Assembly: GCA_963663285.2 (NCBI GenBank) | Contig: CAXXNI010000002.1 | Coordinates: 992,001-1,056,000 of the forward strand | Direction of reading: 5' to 3' | DNA length: 64,000 bases | Origin: CAXXOK01 sp963663285 | Lineage (GTDB): Bacteria > Bacillota > Clostridia > Christensenellales > Aristaeellaceae | In this document: positions 51,721 to 61,294 of the stretch, piece by piece | Layout: each line of letters begins with the position of its first letter | Numbering within the stretch: the stretch's first letter is position 1 | Program-made: the position numbers and the translations under genes | Notes under the pieces: model-generated | Databases searched by the model: none | The model's input: the letters and a program-made list of their open reading frames with translations, nothing else | Told to the model about the DNA's origin: nothing

Positions 51721-52599
51721 TTACAGTGTTTCGTTAAACCAGTTGATTGTATCCTGGGTGAGCGTTTCCAGTATCGTCGTATCCCCCGTGAATACGCAGA
51801 ACGTATGGTCTGCGCCTTCCAGCAACAATACTCTTGAATCCGGGTTTGTAGAAGCATCAATGATCTTCTGCGCCACTTCGGGCAGCACTGTCGTATCTTC
51901 CGTTCCATTAATCGCAAGAATGGGAGCTTTAATGGCTGCAACTTCAGCGTTATAATCAATCGCCATCGCATTCTCGTAATAAGCCGGGGATTGTTTGAGT
52001 GGGTCGCGCCAGCTATATGTTACCTCGTAGTATCCTTTTTCCTTGGCAATGGCGTATTGCTCCACTTCGTTGCCTTTTTGGTCAAACGCTCCAGCCCAAG
52101 TCAATACTGATGTAAACACATCATTGCGGCCTGCTGTAAGAAGGGCTAACCGTCCTCCCTGGCTCCAGCCCATGATGCCAATATGCTTCATATCAATATT
52201 GGAAAGGGTAGAAAGATAATCATAGCACATCATGGCGTCTGCTATACCTTTGTCGTAGGTAAAATCAATGTAATCGCCAGTACTGTCACCATTTCCAATG
52301 TAATCAAAACGAATCGTGGCAATGCCGGCTTTCGCCATTTCAGGAGCCGTGTAATCATAGGCATTTCCAGCTTCGTGACGGGTCGAGCCGTTACCGTGAA
52401 GCATGATGACCGCAGGGAATACCACGCCATCCTCTCCTATTGGTAACGTAAGCGTTGCCGGGATTTGATGGTCCCCTGCGTCAATCAGAATGTCTTCTTG
52501 TGTGTAGGTTGGGGTTTCTGCCGTTTCTTCTGCCAGCGCTATAGCGCCTAACGAGACAACTAGGACCAGAGTCAGAAACAATGCCAAGATTTTACGCAT
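51721..52599 (-). CDS. Exported alpha/beta hydrolase
   Basis: Secreted serine hydrolase of the dienelactone-hydrolase/esterase type. The signal peptide (KILALFLTLVLVVSLGAIALA) ends near residue 23. The oxyanion part AVIMLHGNGSTRHEAGNAYD, nucleophile elbow IMGWSQGGRLALLTAG (Ser in GWSQGG), acidic residue NGTEDTTVLPE and His of EGADHTFCVF form a full triad. 292 residues. The frame is open to 52644, but the ATG at 52599 follows GAAGGAGGGTACTGTT and starts the signal peptide. Substrate unknown, likely an ester or peptide outside the cell. Confidence 0.88.
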   Translation of the reverse strand: MRKILALFLTLVLVVSLGAIALAEETAETPTYTQEDILIDAGDHQIPATLTLPIGEDGVVFPAVIMLHGNGSTRHEAGNAYDYTAPEMAKAGIATIRFDYIGNGDSTGDYIDFTYDKGIADAMMCYDYLSTLSNIDMKHIGIMGWSQGGRLALLTAGRNDVFTSVLTWAGAFDQKGNEVEQYAIAKEKGYYEVTYSWRDPLKQSPAYYENAMAIDYNAEVAAIKAPILAINGTEDTTVLPEVAQKIIDASTNPDSRVLLLEGADHTFCVFTGDTTILETLTQDTINWFNETL

Positions 52600-52806
52600 A
52601 ACAGTACCCTCCTTCAATTTTGTTCTCTTCAAACATAATAGCATACTTGCATTGGCACAACAATTGAGATACGGCGTAAGCCGTAAGCAGCAGATAACTG
52701 CCGGTTATCTTCCCTACACCCAATGCGCAAGCATCTTTTCATGCGTAAATTATAGCAACTCCCTTCACTAAGGGAAATTTTCTTCATTGTATAGGTATAT
52801 GGCGGA

Positions 52807-52834
52807 TTGACTTTCCACTTTATCCTGTTACAAT
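52807..52834 (+). promoter_or_regulatory. SigmaA-type promoter of the surface-protein gene
   Basis: TTGACT (52807-52812), 16 bases, TACAAT (52829-52834), about 48 bases before the ATG. Confidence 0.68.
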
Positions 52835-52881
52835 TGTGGCAAGCAAAACGATACAATCTTTATCATTGGAGTGTGAACCAA

Positions 52882-53868
52882 ATGATAAAAACAAATACAC
52901 CGGTTCGCAGCTGTAATAAAAAAGTATGGAATCTACTTGTCTGGTTTATCGTGATGATGGCTACTTTACTCATATTGCAGTCTGAAGCGCGGGCAGCGAT
53001 GCCATCGGTGCTTGAGATTGATTATGTCGCTGTTGATATTACAAATCCTGCCGGTGCCAGCGGTTCCGGTTGGTCTTGGAATCCCATAGCATCCAGTGGG
53101 GACGGTTTGCTGACGCTTTATAACACCACTATACCTCTTGGCTATATTCACGCAGTAAATGGCACGCTTCATATTCAAATCGCAGGCAATAATGTTATAC
53201 TCGCATCCACAAACGCCGGCGCCATCTATGCTGAAAATGCTAATTTATACATTGCCGGTAATGGCATCGACAACAGTTCCTTAACGATTATCGGAAATGA
53301 AATGGGTATTTATGTTAGCTCAGTTGCCGGCATAGACATACAGACGGAGATTAAGGATGTTCAACTAGCTATTACCGCGATACAAACTGGGATTCAAGCC
53401 GTTTCCCTATACGGTAATGTCAATCTGACGCTTGTAAATATAGCGGGTACAATCGAGGCAACGGGATACACAAATTCATCCGGAACAAGTGGTTCCGCTC
53501 TTGTGGTGATCGGGGCAGGTGACACGACGCCAAAATATGGAACTTTAACGCTTACCAATACGAATATTCTGGAAGCTCGAGGAATAATCGAAACATATAC
53601 ATCTTTTGGAATCAAAACATTATCCCGTTTATCAGGAGCAACTAGTATCAATGCACAGTTCATTGGCAAAGGCCCTACACCAATTCAGGAATTAGATGCC
53701 TACACTCAGAATACTGCCGCATTTGTACGTTTTGGTTTTTTTACACCGGTCATACCGCAGACAGGCGACAGTTCCACCCCTTTACTATATGCAATAGCAG
53801 CACTGCTCACAGCAACCGGGCTATTATTCATTATTAGACAACGCTGCAAAGCAAACCATTCCCATTAG
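52882..53868 (+). CDS. Cell-surface protein with an LPxTG-like sorting signal
   Basis: 328-residue exported protein. The N-terminal signal is WNLLVWFIVMMATLLILQ, ending near ARAAM. The body is rich in Asn, Thr and Gly with short repeating strands (NVILASTNAGAIYAENANLY) that suggest a beta-helix or similar stalk. The C-terminus has the sortase pattern IPQTGD (near 290), a hydrophobic segment LLYAIAALLTATGLLFII, and a basic tail RQRCK. IPQTG is a recognised LPxTG variant. No sortase gene is in the window. The ATG at 52882 follows GGAGTGTGAACCAA; an upstream frame start is unlikely. Confidence 0.82.
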   Translation: MIKTNTPVRSCNKKVWNLLVWFIVMMATLLILQSEARAAMPSVLEIDYVAVDITNPAGASGSGWSWNPIASSGDGLLTLYNTTIPLGYIHAVNGTLHIQIAGNNVILASTNAGAIYAENANLYIAGNGIDNSSLTIIGNEMGIYVSSVAGIDIQTEIKDVQLAITAIQTGIQAVSLYGNVNLTLVNIAGTIEATGYTNSSGTSGSALVVIGAGDTTPKYGTLTLTNTNILEARGIIETYTSFGIKTLSRLSGATSINAQFIGKGPTPIQELDAYTQNTAAFVRFGFFTPVIPQTGDSSTPLLYAIAALLTATGLLFIIRQRCKANHSH

Positions 53869-54047
53869 AACACGATGTAGTTTCTACAGTTGCTTTCATG
53901 CGCAGTCAAGACACCGGCATTGAAGCTAATGCTCGTTCCCACTGTGCATAGTAATTGAATTGTAATAAAGCTGCATGTGAAGCTGTTTGAGAAAGCTGGA
54001 GTATGAGTTATCAAAGGATCACATAACATTATAGGTAAAGCAGTGAA

Positions 54048-55826
54048 TCAATAGATAAAGTAATCATAATAATTGTTCGTCATTGTACAATCAGTAATCG
54101 TTGGGCTCACGCCAGTCACAACTAAAAACATTGAGGTTGTTATGTTTCCATTGATATTCCCGTTGTCGTGAATATTGCATTTTTGGAATAATATTTTTTC
54201 GCTATTCCCTGAGATTTGTACCAAAGTGTGGACATATTCATTATCGGTACCAATCCCATATATCTCTGTTCCGATGAATTTTACGTCTGTTACCCCAGAC
54301 AAATAAGCTGCCATATCTGTACAATCGCGAATAATAGAATTAGAAAACAGTATCGATGAGGAGTCAATAATATATACTCCTTGTACTCCGCACCCATATA
54401 AATCGCATTTGCTAAATGTCATATCGGAACAATTCAACATTCCCAGCACGCCTGCAACGCATGCTTTTGCAACATCAGGTTTATGCCCAAACTGCACACC
54501 TGATACAGTTATATTGCTACACGCCTCGAAGTTTAAAACCGTATCTGCTGTATACTTTGTATAAATTTCTTGTTGCTCGTCCGCAATGATCGTTAGGTTC
54601 TCGACGTTGACGACCACAACACCCATCGTTTCCATGTTGCCAGACGAATAATCGTTATAGTACACATAAGGTGATTTCTCTGATGTGCGCGGCTCGACTA
54701 TTGCCAATACACCATCTGAACTTAAATCATAATCTCCCGGTTGAAGATGTATAATTCTGTTTGATTTAATAGCTTGCAGCAGTTCGGTCGCATTTGAGAC
54801 TGCAACTTCATCTACCGTTAAATCTTCTGTTGTATCCTCGTTGTCCGTAGCTGTTTGCTTGAGTAAAGTTAATGTCTCCGTAAGATCATCTATCTGGGCG
54901 TTTAACTCATCTTGTATTTGTTTAGCTTCCTCCTGTGAAATTAATAATGCATTCGAAGCTGCCAGCATATCTGCATCATATTTCTGCTGCCATTCTGCCA
55001 AAGCCGCCTCGGAGGTTTCCTTATATGCATCATACTCACCTTGAAGTGTTTGCAAGCTTGTTTCCGATTCGGTTTTAGCCGCATCAAGTTCAATTTGCAG
55101 GTTTGCAATTGCAGTACCATATGCACTCAGCGTTTGCGAATCTTTCACTGCTTGCAGCTGAAGGTCTTGAATACCAGTTGTCAATGTAGCATTGTCTGCT
55201 TTCATCATTGCCAATTCGGATTGCAAGTCAGATATTGTTGTAGCTGAAGCAGAAATTTGATCAGCATCTACCAAGGCTTGTGCCTGGAGTTCATCGATTG
55301 TTGCTTTTAAAGAAGAGTTTTCCGTTTTTATCGTTTCAAGCTCTGCTTGTAGATCGGTGATTGTATTATCAGAAGTAACATGTTTCTCAGAAGCTTCAGA
55401 AACCTGTGCCTGAAGTTCTTCGATTGTGACCGTCAATGTTGCATTTTCTGCTTTTGCTACATCTAGCTTAGCTTGCAAATCTGCGGTAGTTGTTGCGGCC
55501 GCAGACAATTTTTCAGCGTCTTCCAAAGCCTGTGTTTGAAGCTCATTAACTGTAGTTTCCAGTGCTGTATAATCGGACTTCACTTTTTCTAACTCGGAAT
55601 TTAAGTTAGCGATTGTTGTATCGGAGGCAGTCAACATATCTGTCTTTTCTGAAACATGCGAATTGAGTTCTTCAATGGTAACGGTCAATTCATCATTCTT
55701 GACCTCAACATTGTAGTAATTCGTAATGCTGATGATAGCCACAACGATGATTGCAGCAAGCGAAATGCTTAGCAGTATTATTGCCACTTTATACCTGATA
55801 GGCATATTGGACTTGTGCTCTGACAT
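54048..55826 (-). CDS. Membrane-anchored coiled-coil and beta-helix fibre protein
   Basis: 592-residue protein with three parts. A single membrane segment (VAIILLSISLAAIIVVAII, about 13-31) leaves a short cytoplasmic N-terminus. A long coiled coil follows to about residue 335, including four tandem 42-residue repeats at 74-241. The C-terminal 240 residues look like a right-handed parallel beta-helix (NCSDMTFSKCDLYGCGVQGV, SILFSNSIIRDCTD, PTITDCTMTNNYYDYF). The frame is open to 55859, but the ATG at 55826 follows GGAGGAGACGTGG. The layout suits a surface fibre; ligand unknown. Confidence 0.8.
   Translation of the reverse strand: MSEHKSNMPIRYKVAIILLSISLAAIIVVAIISITNYYNVEVKNDELTVTIEELNSHVSEKTDMLTASDTTIANLNSELEKVKSDYTALETTVNELQTQALEDAEKLSAAATTTADLQAKLDVAKAENATLTVTIEELQAQVSEASEKHVTSDNTITDLQAELETIKTENSSLKATIDELQAQALVDADQISASATTISDLQSELAMMKADNATLTTGIQDLQLQAVKDSQTLSAYGTAIANLQIELDAAKTESETSLQTLQGEYDAYKETSEAALAEWQQKYDADMLAASNALLISQEEAKQIQDELNAQIDDLTETLTLLKQTATDNEDTTEDLTVDEVAVSNATELLQAIKSNRIIHLQPGDYDLSSDGVLAIVEPRTSEKSPYVYYNDYSSGNMETMGVVVVNVENLTIIADEQQEIYTKYTADTVLNFEACSNITVSGVQFGHKPDVAKACVAGVLGMLNCSDMTFSKCDLYGCGVQGVYIIDSSSILFSNSIIRDCTDMAAYLSGVTDVKFIGTEIYGIGTDNEYVHTLVQISGNSEKILFQKCNIHDNGNINGNITTSMFLVVTGVSPTITDCTMTNNYYDYFIY
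55104..55607 (-). repeat. Four tandem 126-bp repeats encoding 42-residue coiled-coil units
   Basis: Units begin NLNSELEKVK, DLQAKLDVAK, DLQAELETIK and DLQSELAMMK, and each is exactly 42 residues, that is six heptads. Conserved positions include L-x-x-E/K-L, T-I-x-E/D-L-Q and a final T-x-A/S. Partial units flank them. Confidence 0.85.
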
Positions 55827-56098
55827 CCACGTCTCCTCCGTTTCCTTTTCAGTTGTCATGAATGAACATACTTCTTTATTTTATTCAACACCTTTTACCT
55901 AATTTTGTCAAGAATTTTAGCATTGCTTTGGTTGTTTACTAAACTAATAACATTTTAGTCATAAACCAGTAATGAGAATCTCTCTGCTCTGATACTCCTG
56001 CTGCTTCAGAAATTTCTGATGTAAATCCTAAATACTACCTACCATCAGTTCAATAGCACGGTAAAAACGTAGCGAACTATGATAAATGCAGAAATAGC

Positions 56099-56133
56099 AA
56101 AACCGCCTGAAACCTTATGTTTCAGGCGGTTTT
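56099..56133 (-). terminator. Terminator after tRNA-Lys
   Basis: AAAACCGCCTGAAAC / GTTTCAGGCGGTTTT around a five-base loop, four bases past the tRNA 3' end. Confidence 0.85.
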
Positions 56134-56136
56134 CAA

Positions 56137-56212
56137 TGGTGATCCATCGGAGACTCGAACTCCGGACACCCTGATTAAAAGTCAGGTGCTCTACCAACTG
56201 AGCTAATGGATC
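56137..56212 (-). tRNA. tRNA-Lys (anticodon TTT)
   Basis: A 76-base cloverleaf read on the minus strand. Acceptor arms GATCCAT / ATGGATC, discriminator A and encoded CCA; D-loop with AGCTCAGTTGGTAGAGC; anticodon stem-loop CTGACTTTTAATCAG with anticodon TTT; T-arm GGAGTTCGAGTCTCC. It stands alone with its own terminator. Confidence 0.97.
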
Positions 56213-56521
56213 ATTCTCTGGCTACAATCATAATTAAAAGCCGGACAACGAATGATATTCTAGCATCTATCTGGGCTTTTGTCAACAATATATCGTACTT
56301 TCACGAGGATAATTTATCATCATTCCTTTCATCCCCTCTTATCAGGGATTTTCTTCCTCTTGCCGCATTGTCCTGCCACCCTTTCCACCTTTCTTTCTCC
56401 CGCCTTCTGTGATATAATAATACTAATCATGGGTTGTCCTGTCCTGCGCAGACAGGCAAGAGACATGTAAAAAACCATGTCTACGGCATGGATCACTTTG
56501 CGAGAATCGGGGGTTTATCCG
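56213..56521 (+). other. Spacer between tRNA-Lys and yerC
   Basis: About 310 bases. No gene. Contains the extended -10 element at 56410-56418. The frames here are chance. Confidence 0.4.
56410..56418 (+). promoter_or_regulatory. Extended -10 promoter upstream of yerC-pcrA
   Basis: TGATATAAT: a TATAAT at 56413-56418 with the TG extension. A poor -35 (TTTCTT) lies 17 bases earlier. The start near 56425 leaves about 97 bases of leader. Confidence 0.6.
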
Positions 56522-56815
56522 ATGTACACGCCTAAGATTCAGAACGAGCAGACCGATTTGCTGATGAAAGCGCTTTTGTCGCTGCAAAGCATGGAGGAGG
56601 CATACCGTTTCTGCGAAGACGTGTTAACCGTAAAGGAGATCAAAAGCATTACACAGCGGCTTGAAGTGGCTGTAATGCTCAAACATAAGGTGACCTATCA
56701 GGAGATTGCCAAAAAGACCGGCGCAAGTACCGCAACCATTAGCCGTGTCAACCGTTCGCTGCTGTATGGCGCGGATGGATACACACATGTGCTGCGGGAA
56801 ATTGATAAAACCTGA
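56522..56815 (+). CDS. yerC: YerC/TrpR-like DNA-binding protein
   Basis: 97-residue protein of the YerC/YecD family related to TrpR. The helix-turn-helix is LKHKVTYQEIAKKTGASTAT followed by ISRVNRSLLYG. Preceding helices are MKALLSLQSMEEAYRFCEDV. Expected to bind DNA, but its regulon and ligand are not known. The frame is open from 56477; I chose the ATG at 56522 because it fits the family length. Its ribosome site is a weak CGGGGG. It sits 45 bases before pcrA, an association also seen in other Firmicutes. Confidence 0.85.
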   Translation: MYTPKIQNEQTDLLMKALLSLQSMEEAYRFCEDVLTVKEIKSITQRLEVAVMLKHKVTYQEIAKKTGASTATISRVNRSLLYGADGYTHVLREIDKT

Positions 56816-56860
56816 TGGGGAAGATAACCATTACCGAACGAACAAGAATGAGGGTAAGTC

Positions 56861-59170
56861 ATGAATCTTGATATGCTCAACGAACAACAGCGATTGGCGG
56901 CAGAAACGCTGGAAGGCCCTGTGCTTATTTTAGCGGGCGCCGGCAGCGGTAAAACGCGTGCACTTACCTACCGGGTCGCCAACTTGGTAGACCACGGTGT
57001 TGAACCATGGCGTATTTTAGCCATTACCTTTACAAATAAAGCAGCCAAAGAGATGAAGCAGCGCATTTCTGCGCTTGTTGGCGACCTTGCAGACGAAGTA
57101 TGGGTGAGCACTTTTCATGCTATGTGCGCAAAAATTTTGCGCCGGGATATTGAAAAACTGGGATATAAGCGTTCCTTCACGATTTACGATGACGACGATC
57201 AATCCAGCGTGCTGAAAGAAGCGCTCAAACATTTAAACATTGATGATAAAGCGCTTACCGTTCGCGAGCTGAAATGGAAAATCAGCGATGCTAAAAACAA
57301 GCTGCTTTCGCCGGATGAATGGTTTGCCCAATCGCAAAAAGATTTCCACAGCCAGCAGATTCACGATATTTATACCCAGTACGAGCTGCATTTAAAAGGC
57401 GCAAACGCACTGGATTTTGACGATTTGCTGATGCGGACGCTGGAGTTGTTTGCCGACCATCCGCCTGTGCTGGAAAGTTATCGCCAGCGTTTTTCCTATG
57501 TTATGGTGGACGAGTATCAGGATACGAACTTCGCGCAGTATTCGCTGGTAAAATTGCTTACGCAGAAAAGCCGGAATCTATGCGTTGTAGGCGACGACGA
57601 CCAGTCTATTTACGGCTGGCGTGGTGCGGATGTACGCAATATTCTGGATTTTGAAAAAGATTTCCCGGATGCGAAAGTAATTAAACTGGAACAGAATTAC
57701 CGCAGTACAGCCAATATTCTGGATGCGGCCAATCAGGTCATCGCACACAACGAGAGCCGTAAGGATAAAGCGCTTTGGACCACCGAACCAGCCGGCGAAC
57801 CCATTAAATTATTCTGCGCCGGCGATGAGCGCGAAGAAGCAGCATGGATTTGTGACCGGATGCAGCAATTGAAACTTAGCGGCGAATCGTTTGGCAGTAT
57901 GGCCATACTATACCGCACCAACGCGCAGAGCCGTGTATTGGAAGAAATGCTCATGCGCGCAGGTATCCCCTACCGTATATACGGCGGCCTTCGCTTTTAT
58001 GACCGCAAAGAAGTTAAGGATATTGTCGCTTATCTTCGCTGTATCGTAAATCCGAGTGATGACGTCAGCCTGCGCCGCATTATTAACCAGCCCAAGCGCG
58101 CAATCGGTGAAAGCACGATTCAGGAGCTTGTCCGCTACGCAACGGAAAAGGAAATTCCCCTGTACAGTGCCCTAATGGATTTGCCCGAAACGCTTTCTGC
58201 CCGTCCGCGCAAATGCGTACACGAATTTGGCGATATGATGAACCAACTGGTACTAGAGTCCGAGGAAATGGGCCTTACCGAGTTCGTAGAGCATTTGATT
58301 GAACGCACAGGATTGCGTAAGCAATACGAAAAAGACTTATCCGAGGAAGCCAAAAACCGGTTGGAGAATATGGATGAGTTTTTAGGCGCTGTCGGCGAAT
58401 TTGAACAGGCAGCCGATGATCCTACGCTGGAAAATTATCTGGAAAATGTCGCGTTGATTACTGACTTGGATTCGGCAGAAACCAGCTCGCAGTATGTAAC
58501 CATGATGACTGTACACAGTGCCAAAGGCTTGGAATTCCCCACAGTTTTCATTTCCGGGTTGGAAGAGGGCATCTTCCCCAGCGGACGTAATACCCAAGAT
58601 GAGGAAAAGCTGGAAGAAGAGCGCCGCTTGTGCTACGTCGCCATTACCCGCGCCAAGAAAAACTTATATATGAGTTATGCCACGCAACGGCTCATCTATA
58701 ACCAGCTCAGTTATAACGAAGCCAGCCGCTTCATCGGCGAAATCCCGGACCGGCTGGTAGATGACGAATGGATTCGCAAGCGCAAACGCAACTTCCCCGG
58801 TTATACGGAAACGCATACGCGCCAGCCTGCCCGGCGCAGCGCTGTAAAAACTGAAGAAGGCGCTCCGCTTACTTTCGGCGTTCCCAAGATTGTCACACGA
58901 GGCGCGGGCGTGGGCAGCCGTAGCTCCGCGCTGGGTATCCCGGGGGTACAAAAAGGCTTTACGCCTTCTGCAGCCGCCAGCGTACCCTCCGGCGCGATCG
59001 CATCTCTGTTTGCCGTTGGTGATCGTGTAATGCACCGCAAATTTGGCGAAGGTGACGTAATGGAAATCCGCGGCAAAGGTGCGGACGCCCGTATTGTTAT
59101 TTCATTTGCTGCGTATGGGCAAAAAGAATTTGCACTAAGCATTGCGCCAATCGTAAAGGTCAACCGGTAG
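56861..59170 (+). CDS. pcrA: ATP-dependent DNA helicase PcrA (UvrD family)
   Basis: Superfamily 1A 3'-5' helicase for repair and for clearing conflicts between replication and transcription. 769 residues. Walker A ILAGAGSGKTRALTYRVA, motif II VMVDEYQDTN, motif III LCVVGDDDQSIYGWRGAD, motif IV LEQNYRSTANILDAAN, and motifs V/VI TVHSAKGLEFPTVF, RRLCYVAITRAKK are intact. The C-terminal ~50 residues hold the Tudor-like interaction domain (VMHRKFGEGDVMEI). Start ATG after GAGGGTAAGTC. Followed by ligA, the conserved pcrA-ligA order of Firmicutes. Confidence 0.97.
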   Translation: MNLDMLNEQQRLAAETLEGPVLILAGAGSGKTRALTYRVANLVDHGVEPWRILAITFTNKAAKEMKQRISALVGDLADEVWVSTFHAMCAKILRRDIEKLGYKRSFTIYDDDDQSSVLKEALKHLNIDDKALTVRELKWKISDAKNKLLSPDEWFAQSQKDFHSQQIHDIYTQYELHLKGANALDFDDLLMRTLELFADHPPVLESYRQRFSYVMVDEYQDTNFAQYSLVKLLTQKSRNLCVVGDDDQSIYGWRGADVRNILDFEKDFPDAKVIKLEQNYRSTANILDAANQVIAHNESRKDKALWTTEPAGEPIKLFCAGDEREEAAWICDRMQQLKLSGESFGSMAILYRTNAQSRVLEEMLMRAGIPYRIYGGLRFYDRKEVKDIVAYLRCIVNPSDDVSLRRIINQPKRAIGESTIQELVRYATEKEIPLYSALMDLPETLSARPRKCVHEFGDMMNQLVLESEEMGLTEFVEHLIERTGLRKQYEKDLSEEAKNRLENMDEFLGAVGEFEQAADDPTLENYLENVALITDLDSAETSSQYVTMMTVHSAKGLEFPTVFISGLEEGIFPSGRNTQDEEKLEEERRLCYVAITRAKKNLYMSYATQRLIYNQLSYNEASRFIGEIPDRLVDDEWIRKRKRNFPGYTETHTRQPARRSAVKTEEGAPLTFGVPKIVTRGAGVGSRSSALGIPGVQKGFTPSAAASVPSGAIASLFAVGDRVMHRKFGEGDVMEIRGKGADARIVISFAAYGQKEFALSIAPIVKVNR

Positions 59171-59270
59171 TCTCCGGCTGGCGATACTATCCCTTTTCCC
59201 CTATCAGCTTTCTATTTCATTTGGACGCAACTTGTTGCGTCCCTTTTTTCAGATTAGAGGAGGCTTTACC

Positions 59271-61262
59271 ATGGCACAGTACGAAGAACGTATGCGCGCA
59301 TTGGTTGACCAATTAAACGCCGCCAGCCGGCAATACTATTCGCTTGGCGAAAGTCCCTTGAGCGATGCACAGTGGGATGCGCTTTATGATGAATTGGCAG
59401 CTTTGGAAAAAAAATCCGGAACAATCCTTATAGACTCGCCTACACAGCGCGTTGGCGCAGAACCGCTGAAGGCTTTTATACAGCACAGGCACCTGCACCG
59501 TCTGTGGAGCATGGATAAGGTACAAAGTAAAGCAGAACTGCAAGCATGGTTACAGCGCTGCGAAAAACTATATGCCCAATTATGCGAATCTCTGCCAGTT
59601 ACGCCGCCTCCGCTTCGGTATGCGGTAGAATACAAGCTGGACGGCCTCACCATTAATCTTACGTATCGCAACGGTCAGCTTACGCAGGCTGCAACGCGCG
59701 GAAATGGAGAGGTTGGCGAGGGGATACTGCCGCAAGTACGTACTATTCAGAGTATTCCACTTTCGATCCCGTATCAGGGCTTACTGGAGGTGCAAGGCGA
59801 GTGTATCATGCGGTTGAGCACGCTTGAAGCCTATAATAAAACAGCGGACGAGCCCTTAAAAAATGCCCGCAACGCGGCCGCAGGCGCGCTGCGCAATTTG
59901 GACCCTGCTGTAACAGCCGCCCGGAAGCTGGATGCTTTTTTTTATCAAATCGGCACCATTGAGGATGCGCCGTTTGACGATCAACCAGGCATGATTCAAT
60001 TCTTAAAGAGCAACGGCTTTGCCACCAGTCCCTATTTTCAATTCGCCGCTTCCTATGAGGAGATTTCAGCAGCAATCGATACTGTGGAATCACAACGGGA
60101 GACGCTGGATTATCTGATTGATGGAGCGGTTGTGAAAGTGGTTACTCTCTCCACACGTGAAGCAATGGGCAACACCGATAAGTTCCCGCGATGGGCTGTT
60201 GCGTATAAATTTGCCGCCGAGGAGAATATTGCCACGCTTCTTGATGTCGTATGGCAGTTGGGCCGTACTGGCAAGCTGACCCCGCTGGCTCACCTGACCC
60301 CTACGGAAATCGGCGGCGTTACCGTACAACGAGCGACACTGAACAACTATGGAGATATACAGCGCAAGCAGGTGGCGATTGGCTGCGATGTGTGGATTCG
60401 CCGCAGCAATGACGTTATTCCTGAAATTATGGGCCGCATGGGTGAGCCAAAGCCAACTGAAATGACTATTGTACCTCCTGCCCGTTGCCCCGCATGCGGC
60501 GAACCCGTCGTCGAACGCGGAGCCAATCTGTTTTGCATGAACCGAAAGAGCTGTAAACCGCAAGCTGTTGCGAGAATTGCCCATTTTGCGGGCCGTAACG
60601 CAATGGATATTGAGGGCTTCTCCGAAAAAACGGCTGAATTGCTCTATGATCAACTGGATGTGCGGGATCCCGCCGACTTATATCACCTAACTGCTGAAGA
60701 GCTGCTGCCACTGGAAGGCTTCCAGCAAAAACGTGTAGATAATCTACTACAGGCATTGGGGAATAGCAAGCACTGCACACTGGACGCTTTCTTATTTGGT
60801 ATAGGCATCCCCAATATCGGGCGCAAAACTGCCCGCGATTTAGCCGCGGCTTATGGTTCGCTTGATGCACTTGCATCTGCTACAGAAGAGCAATTAACCG
60901 GCATTCCGGAAATTGGCGGAATTGTCGCGTCCAGTATTGTGGAGTTTTTCAGTTTCCCGGAAAATCAGGAGATGATTGAACGGCTGCTTCGAGCGGGCGT
61001 ATCCCCGTTACAGCAAAAAACAGCCGTTTCAGACCTCCTTGCGGGGCAAACCATTGTGGTTACCGGCACGTTGCCCACCTTAAGCCGCGAACAGGCTGAG
61101 GCGTTGATCGCGGCGCACGGCGGCCGCGCTGCCGGCAGTGTAAGCAAAAAAACGAGCTTCGTTCTTGCGGGTGAAAAAGCTGGAAGCAAACTTACCAAGG
61201 CGCAATCGCTTGGTATTCCGGTTCTCAGTGAAGCAGAATTGCTTCAAAAGCTGAATCCGTAA
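59271..61262 (+). CDS. ligA: NAD-dependent DNA ligase LigA
   Basis: Seals nicks using NAD. 663 residues. Ia domain at the start, active-site Lys in YAVEYKLDGLTINLTY, nucleotidyltransferase RNAAAGALRNLDP, OB fold with QLGRTGKLTPLAHL, Zn finger with four Cys (CPACGEPV and CMNRKSC), HhH region (FLFGIGIPNIGRKTARDLAA) and C-terminal BRCT domain (QTIVVTGTLPTLSREQAEAL). The frame is open from 59232; the ATG at 59271 follows AGAGGAGGCTTTACC. The usual P-M-L-S-L-D motif near residue 80 here reads LHRLWSMDKV, a mild divergence. Confidence 0.96.
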   Translation: MAQYEERMRALVDQLNAASRQYYSLGESPLSDAQWDALYDELAALEKKSGTILIDSPTQRVGAEPLKAFIQHRHLHRLWSMDKVQSKAELQAWLQRCEKLYAQLCESLPVTPPPLRYAVEYKLDGLTINLTYRNGQLTQAATRGNGEVGEGILPQVRTIQSIPLSIPYQGLLEVQGECIMRLSTLEAYNKTADEPLKNARNAAAGALRNLDPAVTAARKLDAFFYQIGTIEDAPFDDQPGMIQFLKSNGFATSPYFQFAASYEEISAAIDTVESQRETLDYLIDGAVVKVVTLSTREAMGNTDKFPRWAVAYKFAAEENIATLLDVVWQLGRTGKLTPLAHLTPTEIGGVTVQRATLNNYGDIQRKQVAIGCDVWIRRSNDVIPEIMGRMGEPKPTEMTIVPPARCPACGEPVVERGANLFCMNRKSCKPQAVARIAHFAGRNAMDIEGFSEKTAELLYDQLDVRDPADLYHLTAEELLPLEGFQQKRVDNLLQALGNSKHCTLDAFLFGIGIPNIGRKTARDLAAAYGSLDALASATEEQLTGIPEIGGIVASSIVEFFSFPENQEMIERLLRAGVSPLQQKTAVSDLLAGQTIVVTGTLPTLSREQAEALIAAHGGRAAGSVSKKTSFVLAGEKAGSKLTKAQSLGIPVLSEAELLQKLNP

Positions 61263-61294
61263 GTGTTCCCATCAGTTCAACAAGGAGTGGAAAT

